Of a DNA stretch of 64,000 bases, positions 46,061-57,040 are shown in pieces (within the stretch, counting starts at the first letter, position 1; each line of letters opens with the position of its first letter). The stretch covers positions 558,001 to 622,000 of the forward strand of contig JANUWF010002153.1 of NCBI GenBank assembly GCA_026120185.1, read 5' to 3'. The translations under genes and the position numbers were made by a program. The stretch is from Voacanga thouarsii. Taxonomy: Eukaryota; Streptophyta; Magnoliopsida; Gentianales; Apocynaceae. A model generated the notes under the pieces. The model ran no database searches and was not told the DNA's origin. It worked only from the letters and a program-made list of their open reading frames with translations.

Positions 46061-47091
46061 TGCAACTTGGGGTAGGTGTTCCTCAGGTGGTTCAGGTCGC
46101 CACAGTGATAGCACTTCCTCTCACCACCCTTGGACCAATAGTTCCTCTCGGTGTGGCCTTTCCTTCCACACTGCCTGCATGATGGGAGATTCAGGGCAGG
46201 TCCACTCGGTGCTATCCGGGCTTGCTTCTCCCGGTTTTGCCATTGATGGTTGGCGGGGCGTTTGTGGGGTTGCGGTCTCAGGAATTATCCTTGTGGCTGT
46301 CTCGGCGGCTGGAAGGGTTTTACTACCATCCTACTGCGATCCTCATTTTCCGTCCGAGTAGCTGCGTCTACAGCCCTCGAATAGATTGTCGGTGGGGTAG
46401 GTGCCAATGCTCTCCTCAACTCCGGTCTCAGCCCCTTGACGAATTACCTTGTCCTATTCTGCTCGATGTCCACCAATCGCTTGCAGTACTTGGACAACTG
46501 AGTGAACCGGGCCGCGTACTGGGCAACCGACATGCTTTCCTGCCTCAGATTCTGGAATTCGTCCTCTCTCTTCTCCACAATCCACTGTGGAATGTACTGC
46601 GCCCTGAAGGCTTCCACGAAGTTGGACCACGTCCATTCCAGCTCGTCCATCTCCCAGTCGTCTTGGACCTGCTGCCACCACGCTCGAGCTGGTCCTCTCA
46701 ATCGGAAAGTTGGAAACTTAACCATCTGCTCCTCGGTGTACTAGAGCAACGCGAATATGTCCTCCAACTGTTCAACCCACTGCTCCACCTTCTGATCCTG
46801 TTCCACTTCGCCCAGGAAGATGGGCGGCTGAAACTTCAGGAACCTCTCTAAGGCCTCATCTTCACCTCTCGGGTTTCGTCGCTCGGTCATTGACTGTAAG
46901 ATCTCGGCCATCTTGCTGAATGCCTGGCCCATGGTCACATCAACTGGAACTTCAGACCTTGATCCCATATCCGGACCATTCCCGTCACCTCGGCTGGGTG
47001 CTTGCATCTGAGCTATTTCTACTTTCGGTGCCACTTGATCGACTTCCGGAACTCTTCCACCTGCTATAGCTGCACGATGCTTGGGTACCAT
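46061..47091 (-). pseudogene. Tekay-type Gag
   Basis: The likely ATG at 47091 gives MVPKHRAAIAGGR. Recognisable gag motifs are ALERFLKFQPPIF, WVEQLEDIFALL, a TAG in place of a Gln codon, then MVKFPTFRLRGPARAWWQQV, FVEAFRAQYIP, EFQNLRQESMSVAQYAARF and a stop before FVKGLRPELR. Two zinc knuckles follow near 46060-46180, CRQCGRKGHTERNY and CYHCGDLNHLRNTY. In both the last Cys is Tyr, a G-to-A change in the coding strand. Stops at 46061 and just after precede the protease. Confidence 0.9.
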
Positions 47092-47410
47092 TCTAAACCA
47101 CACCCCAGATGATAAGTGAATGCATTTAAGGGTCAAATCATTTTAGTTGTACTTGCATGCATAGTCAAATAGATGTAAATAGAAAACGGATGTAAATTTT
47201 CGCTAAGGAATAAATTCTCTTTCAAAAATAGACTTGTATAAATTCAAAATTTGATAGAAAGCAGAATTAAAAATCCTTGTCATAAAAGTTCTCGAAAAAA
47301 ATTAGTAAACAAATAAACATCCAAATCAAAAGACCTCCTAGTCCACAAATCATCATCAGAACCCTCATCATCAGCCTCATACAACCATCCCCCAGAGTTC
47401 TTGAAAAAAT

Positions 47411-47854
47411 CTACCCCATTGGCTCCTTCCCAAGGCGCCTAAAACTCTCCCCGGGCTCCACTCGGCTGGAAGAAGAAAGGAAAGAAGGCCTGGGCAGAGA
47501 CTCATAGTCTATCTCCTCCGGGTCATCGCTATTTGCTACTAAGTCCACCTCAGGATTAGGAGGGTGGGGTTCAGGCTCCACTATCATCACCTCATCCTCA
47601 CTATCCGAGCTTATGTCAATCACCGGAATTGGGGGTGGCTTAATGATCTGGACCTCATCATCACTGCTATCCTCCATAGGGTTAATCTCATCATCACTGT
47701 TATCCTCTATAGGGATAACCTCATCATCACTATTATCCTCTATGGGGATAACAAGTTGAGGGTCAGGCTAGGGAATTGGAAGGTCCTCTGGGTCTAGAAG
47801 GATAGGCGGGTGCCACTGCTGCCCTTTCCTCGCTGTCCTAAGCAGTCTAACCAT
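47411..47854 (-). pseudogene. Acidic leader ORF upstream of gag
   Basis: A frame of 147 codons starts 95 bases after the primer site (MVRLLRTARKGQQWHPPILL) and ends at 47411, with one TAG at 47768-47770. It contains three tandem copies of a 12-residue unit (IPIEDNSDDEV and variants), then PPIPVIDISSDSEDEVMIVE and a second acidic stretch. VIDISSDSED matches the SUMO-interaction motif pattern, a short hydrophobic core followed by Ser/acidic residues. No homology to gag, pol or envelope is apparent. Function is unknown. Confidence 0.55.
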
Positions 47855-47936
47855 CCTACAGTATCAATAAGACAGGTTAGATAAAGATTAAACTTAAAGA
47901 AATAGCACGAATACTATCAATAATTGCCTAAATCTA

Positions 47937-47949
47937 GTCTCTGATACCA
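47937..47949 (-). promoter_or_regulatory. Primer binding site (initiator tRNA-Met) of the Tekay-type element
   Basis: The minus strand reads TGGTATCAGAGAC two bases after the 5' LTR end, matching the initiator tRNA-Met complement TGGTATCAGAGC except near the end. Confidence 0.9.
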
Positions 47950-47951
47950 CT

Positions 47952-50307
47952 TGTAACACCCTACTACCTAGGTCTGCCAGGGCCGGGGATGTCGCCCCGT
48001 CCAAAGAACAAGGGGTCTTTATAACTAGGTCACACAAATGAAATAGCGGAATATAAATGATACTTGAATTTAAAATTTATTACATCCCAAAATAAATATC
48101 AATCCAAGAATAAATCCCAAAATACCAAAAACAAATCCGTAATAAAATTTATCCACTCTCATCTCCCCAAAACATTACACAAAAATAAATCATCAGAAAA
48201 TCTTCCAAAGTAGGTATAATCTAGCTACTCATCCCTACAGCAGGATCGACCTAAAATCATGGTAAAATGGTGGTGAGACAGAAATCTCAGTAAGTCCGTG
48301 TGTACTTTGGGTGTTCAGTGAAAACAGTTCGTGAATGCAAAGTATAAAATTCTTTATAAGAGATCACTGGCAAGAAATAAACATCAATAAAAAACAAGAG
48401 TGGTGTTTTGGCATTTCCAGTTATACATAATTTATAAAATCAACCACTCGAAAGAAAGGATTACGGGTTACCACACGTTGGGCCCCATAACCGAATGGTC
48501 AGCATGCCACACTTTGTGCATACCGCCAGTTAGAATGCCACACTTTGTGCAGACTGACAAAAGTAGGTGATCGGCCTATTGGGCAAGATACTCCTCCTTC
48601 TCTATACCCAAACAACAACCGGGTGTCCATTCCGGCAAAACACAGTCACTTGACTAAAAAAGAACACTGCAAGCTCGGACCGGCACGACTTACTGGATTG
48701 TCGTCTTATCCGAGAAGGACTCATCCCTCAGAGGTGGCCACCTACTGAGAGACTTACCCTAACCCCTCAAAGACTAGCCCAGTAGTCCACCCTTATTGAG
48801 TACTCAACGTAACATATCCCACTTGAGAAAAAAAAATGAACAAAACATAGTTCCACTTGAACATGGCAACTAAGGGTTTCTAAAGTCTTTGTCAAAATCA
48901 ATTTTAGAAAGAGTTTTGAGTTTGAAAAAATTTACTTATTGGTTTTCAAATAATTTGTTTGACGGAAATAAAACAGTAAACAATCCTCAATTGCCTTTAC
49001 AAAGATGAGTGTCCATGCACTCTACATTTGGCTTGCCATAATTAAACACTTTTCATCAATCATGTTTTATGCAGGAGCTTACCTGATTCTTTCTCACAAT
49101 AAAAAGGTGTCCAACTGCTGACCTAACCCCGCAAGGGAAAATATAAACCACAATCAAACTCAAGCCAAAATTCACTTTCTCAATTTAAACAACTCAACTT
49201 TCTACTACCATGATCCTAGTGTCCCAAGCTTTAAGGCCAAACAATAAATAAATAGGTTTATCAGTTGAGCATAATTTTGATATTTAAAATAATTAATGGT
49301 TTGGGAAATAAATTCTAATAAGTTGAAAGTTTAAATCTTTCTAAGAAACATTTAGAGTTCATTTGATCAAGAGTCCTATGTAGTATTAAGTAAAATAATG
49401 ATTTATTAATATTTTAGTTGTTAGAAAATAATTGATAGCTAAAATTAGTTGAAAATAAATTTAATGAGTCTTGCTTGAACAATAATAAATAAATTCTTAA
49501 TGGTTTTGATTAAAAGATAATAATTAAATTTTTAGTAATAAATATTTTAATAATTATAATTATTTCCATAAAAGGCTTTAATTGATTCAATATTTTATTT
49601 TTCTAACAAAAATTATTATTTACTTGACTAAAATATTCTTTATATATATAACAATCCAAATCTACCCTTCATAGAGTTTTTTTTTTTTAAATTACTAGCA
49701 AAATTATATTATTAAATATTTTATTTATGAAATAAAAATTAGCTTAGGGACCACTAGATCATGATTAAATTTCTATCGCTAACCACAATCAAAAACATAT
49801 ACAATCCTTCAATTCATCAAATCATCCAAATCATGCAGATAAGCATAGATCTAAATATGTCAAGACTGATCTAACCTCTACTAGCATAAATATGATCATG
49901 GCTTCAATAATCCAACATGAATATAAATCCTATTCACCAAAGGTGACATAATCTCTAACATACTTAATCATGGAGGCATGCATTAAACCTAAAATCATCA
50001 TAACATCAACAAAGATAATCCTTCCATGCATAAATCCCATCTCATTCACAATCATACATATATTCATGCTTCAATCTCAACAATACGTACTCAAATCCTA
50101 TCACAATCCACCTACTATCAACATCATCCTAGAGACATGAATCTAGAATTTAAAAGAAAGATTGAAGGGACTTACTTGGTCAAGGAATACCTTGAAGGAG
50201 TTTAGAATGGATCTCAACTCCTAGATGCCTAAATTCGTCCAAGGAAGATGGAGAAAGCATGGCCAAGGGGGAAGAAGCCATCCGGCCAAAAGAAGAGAGT
50301 TTCGGCC

Positions 50308-50345
<38 letters not shown>

Positions 50346-52275
50346 ATTAGCATGTTTATTCATATATATTCTCACTAGAGATCAAGATTGGAGAAGATGA
50401 AGTTGTTAGAACAAACCTACCTTGAAGGTGTTTTTGAGCCTTCACAAAATTTTCTGGTTTTTTATCCAAACTAGCAAGTTGGTTTGTGGAGTTTGATGTT
50501 AAGAATGGTGTTGATGGACTCACGGCAGTGAGTAGGTTACATCTGGAAATTTTAGAGAAGGTTTGAAGTGATTTGGAGGGGTATTAAGTGAAAGGAATGA
50601 GTAGGTATTCTTGGTGTATTGTGTGTGTTCTTGAAGGTTGAAGGGAATTAAGAGGTTTTTGTTTTGCAGCTGCCGAAATTCTGTAAGAATTAGGGCTGGT
50701 CGAATTTTTTGTAGGGTTTAGGAAGATGATTCTCTGGTTTGGAAGGAAAAGGAAAGGCTAGTTGTTGAAATCCTTGAAGAATATTTTTAGGAAGCAAATT
50801 TGAAAACTAAATATTCAAGAATATCTTGATTATTGTAGAGCTTTGGAAGTCTGCCATGGCTGACTGTTTTGAGCAGTATTTCAGTTGATTGAAAGCTGGT
50901 TTAGGGAGGCTTATGGTGGCCGAAAACAAGGACCATATTGGTGAAGAAAAAGTCTGGTTATTTCAGGGTCACTTTATGGAAGGTTGCTAAACTATGGTGG
51001 TTGGAATTTTGGTAATCAAGCAAGCATGATTGCAGGGATTTGTTGGAGAGATTTTCGGGCAGCCATGTCTGAATTTCGTGCAGAAGCTTAAGTGAGATAA
51101 TGGAGCTCAGTTACTGAAGGTTTAAGGGTGGTTTATGCAGAAGAAGAATGGGGATTCGGCTAGGAGAGAATTACAAAATCCTGCACAGCATTTTCACAGG
51201 CTGGAATTTTTCCTGGGCAGTTTTCGGCTGCCATTTTCCAGCCAACTTGCAAAGAGTTTGAAGGGGAATTTTAGGAGCTTTAAAGGCTGGTTTCCAGCCT
51301 TCTTCATGGAGGAAAAACATGGCTAAGGTGCTGAATAAAATCTGGAAGAAAACAGCTTGGTTTTGGACTCCCAAAGGTGCGAATTTGCCTAGGAATTTTC
51401 TTGGTTTTGCACCATCTTTGGGCAGTCCGAAAATGGCTAGAGAAATTCAGGTTGCAAGCTGATCCAAAAGACCATTTTTCTGGCAGCTTTTGGGAGGGAA
51501 TATTAGCTAAGAATCTCGACACCTTGAAGGCACAAGAAGCTGGAAAATTTCAGTTCTATGTGGGAAGGGAAATGAACATAGCTAGAGTGAATTTTTAGAA
51601 AGCTCACTAAGGAATTTAATTCACTTGAAATCTTTCCCCCTCTTCCATTGTTTCGGTCCATATGATGTCCTTTACTAAGACATTTTGAACCTTCAAAGCC
51701 ACAACACATTGCTGGAATTTTTCTAGAATAAAATTGGCTTGAACAAAATGAACAAACTAATGAATTAAGAAATAGGGAAAATTAAGGATCAAGAAGAAAT
51801 GAATTCCCCTTAGGAATTTTGTGTAGAGCAAAAGAGTAGGATTGGAAGACTCCTATCATGTCTCTCATAGGACAACATCTCTACCCTACTCCAACCACCA
51901 CTAAGGCCGATAATAATACTTCCCATGCAAAAATAAAATTTAACCAAGCTAAAGCTCCTATGATGGAATTTGAACCCAAGACCTCAAGAATTAATTCCAA
52001 AGCTCCAACCACTAAACCACAACAACTCTTGTTCTTATTTTACTTCAAAAAAAAAATATTTTCTTATTCAATCCTTAACTTGTCTCCCTTTTCCACTTAA
52101 AGCAAAAATTACTATTTTACCCTTCCCAAGCAATACTCACAACCAAGCCTTCGAGACAACAAAACTCAAATCCAATGCATCGAAAATCATTTAAAAATAT
52201 ATTTGAACATGCAATAAATTATGATATGCATCCCAACCCCCTCACTCTAAGGTTGGTTTTGACTGGGGTTTCACA
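47952..52275 (-). mobile_element. 5' LTR of the Tekay-type element
   Basis: 4324 bp, flanked outside by AATTT. Closely similar to 33765-38108 throughout. It has an extra local duplication near 48480-48550 (CCACACTTTGTGCA twice), a shorter GA run (50310-50343) and lacks the TA run of the other copy near 37877. Confidence 0.93.
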
Positions 52276-53299
52276 AATTTTCTACAATTGTTTTATTTAT
52301 CTATGGATTAATAATTTGCATGAAAATGAATAGTAAAGGATTGAACCACATTAGGATTAAATAAAATCATTATTTTTAATTCATGATGTTTCATCCATTG
52401 TTTGGTCACTTAGAAATAAATAAATTGTTTGAGCATGAAAAAGTTTACTTTTGGCATCATGCTTATTGTATTTTTGTGATCAAATGCGCAAGTTCTTGAG
52501 AAACCAAAGTCTCACTAGATAGGATGGTTTTTGATAAAACGTTTTAATGTAAGAAACTTTAAAAATGAAAGAGTTCATGGTTTATTCTCTTACAGGGTAT
52601 AATCCTTGACATGGAGAATGATGGTGAACTTAAGATTATTTAATAAAGTTTTTCTTGGTTATTAACATAGAATAATAAATTAAATTCATAGTTTATTCTC
52701 TCAGTGGATTTAATCCTTTCCATAGAGAATAATATTGAATGTTAGATTTTTACTAAAGTTAATGAAACTGTAAGATTATAGAAAACGTTTTTGGGCTGAA
52801 AACTCTATTTTTTATAAAAGATTAAGTGGGAGAGGGGTTCCAATGACCCTATGGCTTCCATCACAACTCTCATTAGAGATAGTGGATTTTCTTGTGCCAT
52901 TCTGACCATGACCCCCTATAGGATGGATTTCCACAAGTATCTAGAACTAATAGAAGAGTAAAATGAAAAATCTAGGGTATTTTCTTGGATCGACCAACCT
53001 ACATTGGAGGTTTTTAGCATTAGATTGCCCGAAGGTGGTGTGAATTAGTGGCCATCCTATCGGTGGAACTATTTCTAAACCATTATCTATTTTAGAAAAT
53101 TTTGATTCATGATGGTTATACACTTAACTTAGGATGCTATTAATCTTCCTACGAATCTCTGTTAGCTTTTCTAAGAGCCAAAATATTTATATTATTGATA
53201 ATAGTTTTGAGAGTTATCTATTATCAAAGAAATAATATAAAGAATGTACATTTTATTTCTTGCAAACTAAATGAATGTTTTTTTGGTAATACTTTAGAA
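52276..53299 (+). mobile_element. Leader of the Angela-like element, second part
   Basis: Resumes after the Tekay insertion with the TSD copy AATTT and runs to the gag ATG. Non-coding. It contains repeated phrases such as GTTTATTCTCT at 52576 and 52691. Together with 33122-33764 the leader is about 1.66 kb. Confidence 0.65.
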
Positions 53300-53527
53300 A
53301 TGTTTGGTTTCAATCCATTGATAATCATTCTCAAGGAGAATATGTTGACAGGCCTAAATTATGTGGACTGGAAGAGGAACCTGAACATAGTACTCACTGT
53401 CGAGGAGTAGAAGTATGTTCTTATGGATCCCTATCCTGAGATTGGGGAAGAATCTACTGACCAGGAATGAAAGGCTGAGAAGTCATGGAAGAAAGTCGAT
53501 GAGATGGCTAAATGCTATATGTTTGCC
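53300..53527 (+). pseudogene. Angela-like Copia Gag, N-terminal fragment
   Basis: The frame reads MFGFNPLIIILKENMLTGLN, then YVDWKRNLNIVLTVEE, a TAG, KYVLMDPYPEIGEESTDQE, a TGA, and EKSWKKVDEMAKCYM. The norm is LKENKLTGPNYVDWKRNLDIVLTAE...KYVL. After CYM the match ends abruptly at about 53525. The rest of gag, all of pol and the 3' LTR are missing. Confidence 0.85.
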
Positions 53528-53918
53528 CCTTTTGTCCTTCTATCCGTAGGTTTGCTCAATTTCAGATCATACAAAAGGGGTACGATAAAAGACACGTGTG
53601 AGTGAAAAATCACCCAATGAGTCTCGTGTGTGCTAGTGCTTTATGAAAGAACAAAGTATATAAAACTTTTGTGAAATAGCATATCATTTGTTCACTAAAA
53701 ATAATTCCAAAACTATCTAAAGAAGAATTTATTCATAACTCAATCATTTATGGGAAACGGTGTTTCAATTTCAAAATATTGCCCTGATTTTCAAATCACA
53801 GTCACTTCTCCAATAGAAAGTCGGCTTGTATACAAGTCCGTAGTCCTTGCCTTCGATGCCACGTGTCATTACACTGAGACTGCAGCCTATAGTACTCAAT
53901 CATACGTCGTCAGAATAA

Positions 53919-54070
53919 GTACACCGCAGTATACTTCTGCTTAGGTATACCGCAGTATACTTAGTGTACCACAGCACACTCTTGCCACCATAAGCCGGGG
54001 TCCCCATACCAACCTTACTCACCATAAGCCAAGGGACCCTATACCAATCTTACTCATCATAAGCCAGGAC
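53919..54070. repeat. Two short tandem repeats unique to LTR B1
   Basis: Three units like GTATACCGCAGTATACTT (about 53919, 53945 and 53964) are followed by nearly three units of about 34 bp starting ACCATAAGCC (53987, 54021 and 54056). At the same site B2 has a different 25-bp repeat. Confidence 0.75.
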
Positions 54071-54499
54071 GACTTATCTCAATATCCTGCCACCCCGTTC
54101 AGAGTGAGACAGTCCCTAGAATTAGGCTAGGTTACTAGGGTCATCTAACTCTAATGTGGGCTAGTATGAAGATCAAAGTCCTTGCTGAGTACTCAATATT
54201 ATCAATACCAACCCCTTCTGACTGATCAAGCCAGAGGGCTATTTGATCCCGTAGGATTTTCAAAATAATAATTTTTGGGGCAAAATAATATTTTCCAAAA
54301 TTTGATGCCACTGACTTGCAAGTTAGATCATAATTCCCATAGGTTTCGCAAGGCCAATCAATTCATTCCATAGGCACTTCAGGCCAATGAAATAATTTTC
54401 GGGATCAAAATGTCATTTTTCAAAAATCAATCTCATTACAAGAGATTATTTTCCAAAACCGTGTCGAAATAGGGTAAAGAGTTCCTTCACACGTCAAAA

Positions 54500-54900
54500 T
54501 AAATTTCCAGGAGTATTCGGATTATTTTGCCCGTACTGAATCACAAAAGTTATTTTCAAGGACATTTGGGTCATTTTATCCATGCCCAGTTCCAAAATAC
54601 TTTCCAAGGGTATTCAGGTCGTTTTACCTTTACTCGATTTAAAAAGTGTTCACAAGAATTCTAATAAGGATATTTCAGTCATTTACCAAAAACCTGATTC
54701 TAGAGGTTTTCATAAAACATTCCAATAAGGATATTTGAATCATTTTCCAAGTAACCAATTCTAAAAGGAACTCATTTCAAGAAATCCAGAATTCTAATCT
54801 CAAAAGAGGATTAAATTCAAAGTTTCCAAACACATTTCCATCAAATGTTGCAATAAGGGCATTCCAGTCAATTTATAAAAATCCGATTCCAAAATTTACC
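54500..54900. repeat. Degenerate repeats of a GGTCATTTTACCC-type unit in LTR B1
   Basis: Units such as AAGGACATTTGGGTCATTTT, AAGGGTATTCAGGTCGTTTT and AAGGATATTTCAGTCATTT recur about every 50-65 bp with following CCAATTC/CGATTC. The same array is at 56190-56580 in B2. Confidence 0.65.
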
Positions 54901-55683
54901 ATTTTCTAAAAATCCCAAGTATTTAATCTAAAAATGACTAAATTAACAAAATTCATGCTTTAATCATCCATTAAGGCTTCCAAGATAAATATGAAGTTCA
55001 TTCAAGCAAAAAATGGCATAAAAACAAATCTTGCTCAGATAAATCTTAAACATATTCAGTGTGTAACACCCCATATTTCCATAACATGGTGGGCTATAAT
55101 TTTGTGGGATGTTGCCTCGTCTGATTGCTCAAACAAGTGGTCTTAATATCAAACTTTACTCAAAAGGTAGTAGAAAATTTTTTTTCCATATAGAAAAGTA
55201 CAAGAATTTGGCTTTTGATACATACACTCATGAAGACAATAGGTCCAAGTTGTAGCATGAGCCTCTGGGAGTCCACCGCACTTCCACTGCGCCTCTGATC
55301 CTGAATTTTTCAAGGAAAATAACACGCGTGTGAGTGGAAATCACTCAATGAGTCCCGTGTGTGCTAGTGCTTTAGTAAGGGGACAAAGTACATAAAACCC
55401 TTGTAGGGAAAACATTTCATTTGTTTACTGGAAACAATTCCAAAACTCTGAAATAAAAAGTTTATTTAGAACTCAATCATTTTTGAAAAATTTCATTTCA
55501 GATTTAAAGTCATTGCCCCAGTTTTCAAATCACAGGCATTCCTTCAACAGAAGGTCGGCCTGTATGCAAAGCTCTCAAGGCTTCGCCCTCGGCGCCACGT
55601 ATAATTGTGCTTAGACCGCAACCTACAACACTTAACCATGCGACTTCGGATAAGTAAGTACACCATAGTGTACTACTGAGAAT

Positions 55684-55833
55684 CAAGTTAGTGCTTTTGC
55701 CAGGAATTCAAGTTAGTACTTATACTAGGAATTCAAGTTAGTGGTTACGCTAGGAATTCAAGTTAGTGTATACGCCAAGTAGTCAAGTTAGTACTTACAC
55801 CAGGAATTTAAGTTAGTGCATATGCCAGGTATT
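55684..55833. repeat. Six tandem copies of a 25-bp unit in LTR B2
   Basis: Units starting CAAGTTAGT (last one TAAGTTAGT) at 55684, 55709, 55734, 55759, 55784 and 55809, each exactly 25 bp, ending GGAATT or a close variant. Confidence 0.92.
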
Positions 55834-56189
55834 TAAGGATTGTCAAGTTTAAGAAATCAAGAATTTAAGATTCATATTGTTCATCATGTTTCCAAATCCA
55901 AAAAGGTCTCGTACTTGAGCATATCAGGAAACTATTTTTCCATATTAAGAAAAACACAGTTGGGGCAAAATATTATTTTCCAAAATTTGATCCCACTGAC
56001 TCGCAAGTCAGCTAATAATTTCCATAGGCTCTGCATAGCCAATTAATTTATTCCATAGGCACATCAGGCTAATAAAACAATTTCCAGGATCAAAATGTCA
56101 CTTTCCAAAGTCAATCTCATATCGAGAGATCATTTTCCAAAACCATGTCAAAACAAAGTAAAGAGTTCTTTTCTCACATCAAAACAAGT

Positions 56190-56580
56190 TTCCAAAAGTA
56201 TTTGGGTCTTTTCCCCATACTCGATCACAAAAGTCATTTCCAAGGATATTCGGGTCATTTTACCCGTACCCGATTCCAAAAAGACTTTTCGGGGGTATTC
56301 AGGTTATTTTACCCTTACCCAATTTGAAAAATATTCACAAGAGTTCCAATAAAGATATTTCAGTCATTTAACGAATACCCAAGTTCCAAAGGGTTTCATA
56401 AAACATTCCAATAAGGACATTTAAATCATTTTCCAAATATTCGATTCCAAAAGGAACTCATTTTAAGAAATCTAGAATTCTAATTCCAAAAGAGGATTAA
56501 ATTTAGAGTTTCCAAACACATTTCCATAAAATGTTCCAATAAGGGCATTCTAGTCAATTTAAGACTACCCAATTCCAAAA
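56190..56580. repeat. Degenerate repeats of a GGGTCATTTTACCC-type unit in LTR B2
   Basis: The clearest unit is ATTCGGGTCATTTTACCCGT at about 56249-56268, in which CGGGT and ACCCG can pair across a six-base loop. Five further, weaker units follow or precede at 47-65-bp intervals. Confidence 0.7.
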
Positions 56581-56969
56581 ATCATAATTTTCCAAAAATC
56601 CTAAGTATTTAATCCAAAAGGACTAAATTCACAAATTTATGCTTTAATCATCCATTAAGGTTTCCAAGCCAATTATGAAGTTCATTCAAGCCCAAAATGG
56701 CATAAAATAAATCTGGCTCAGATAAACCTTAAGCATGTTCAGGGATTTCCAAAACGGTATAAAACATAGCATTTCATCGAAAAGTGAAGCACACTAGCTT
56801 TCAAGAGGTTTTAGAAATCAAAAGGACTCACCTCGTGTCCTAAGCAACTCTTTTCGTTTACGGCCGTTTAATCACCACTCCTACCATTTTCAACGTTCCA
56901 TTAGCTGTTTAGTGATAAATCTACACCAAATATCATTTTTGGGTCAAATCGTATTTGGCCGAAAAATAG

Positions 56970-57040
56970 TCGACGGTTAGCCGACGTCTAGCTGACGTGC
57001 CCGACATTTAGCCAACGTTAGCTGTCGGGGCCGACGGTTA
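56970..57040. promoter_or_regulatory. GCCGAC-type motif cluster in LTR B2
   Basis: An iterated AGCCGACG-like word with exact GCCGAC cores at 56980-56985 and 57030-57035, at the position homologous to 71-165 in B3. Confidence 0.35.

Larger units (their letters stand above)
33765..52275 (-). mobile_element. Complete decayed Tekay-type chromovirus (Ty3-gypsy, family A), with nested solo LTR
   Basis: LTRs lie at 33765-38108 (3' LTR) and 47952-52275 (5' LTR), with identical flanks AATTT at 33760-33764 and 52276-52280. On the minus strand the order is 5' LTR, tRNA-Met primer site, acidic leader ORF, gag, protease, RT, RNase H, integrase, chromodomain, polypurine tract, 3' LTR. Eight differences were counted by eye between the two LTRs over about the first 220 bases, mostly transitions. 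Total span is 18511 bp, of which 4371 bp are a later solo LTR plus TSD. Very long LTRs and the C-terminal chromodomain fit the Tekay/Del clade. Confidence 0.95.
53528..55061 (-). mobile_element. LTR family B copy B1, left part
   Basis: From about 53575 the sequence follows B2 from 55320: CACGTGTGAGTG, CAATGAGTCTCGTGTGTGCTAG, ATAATTCCAAAACT, GATTTTCAAATCACAG. The first about 260 bp of the LTR are missing. It is interrupted at 55061 by B2 and resumes at 58963. Confidence 0.75.

Noticed and set aside
46222..46851. 209-codon plus-strand frame
   Set aside because: It is the antisense shadow of Tekay gag, which has recognisable motifs on the minus strand.
55684..55833. CRISPR-like array
   Set aside because: Units are directly adjacent tandem repeats without unique spacers, in a plant LTR.
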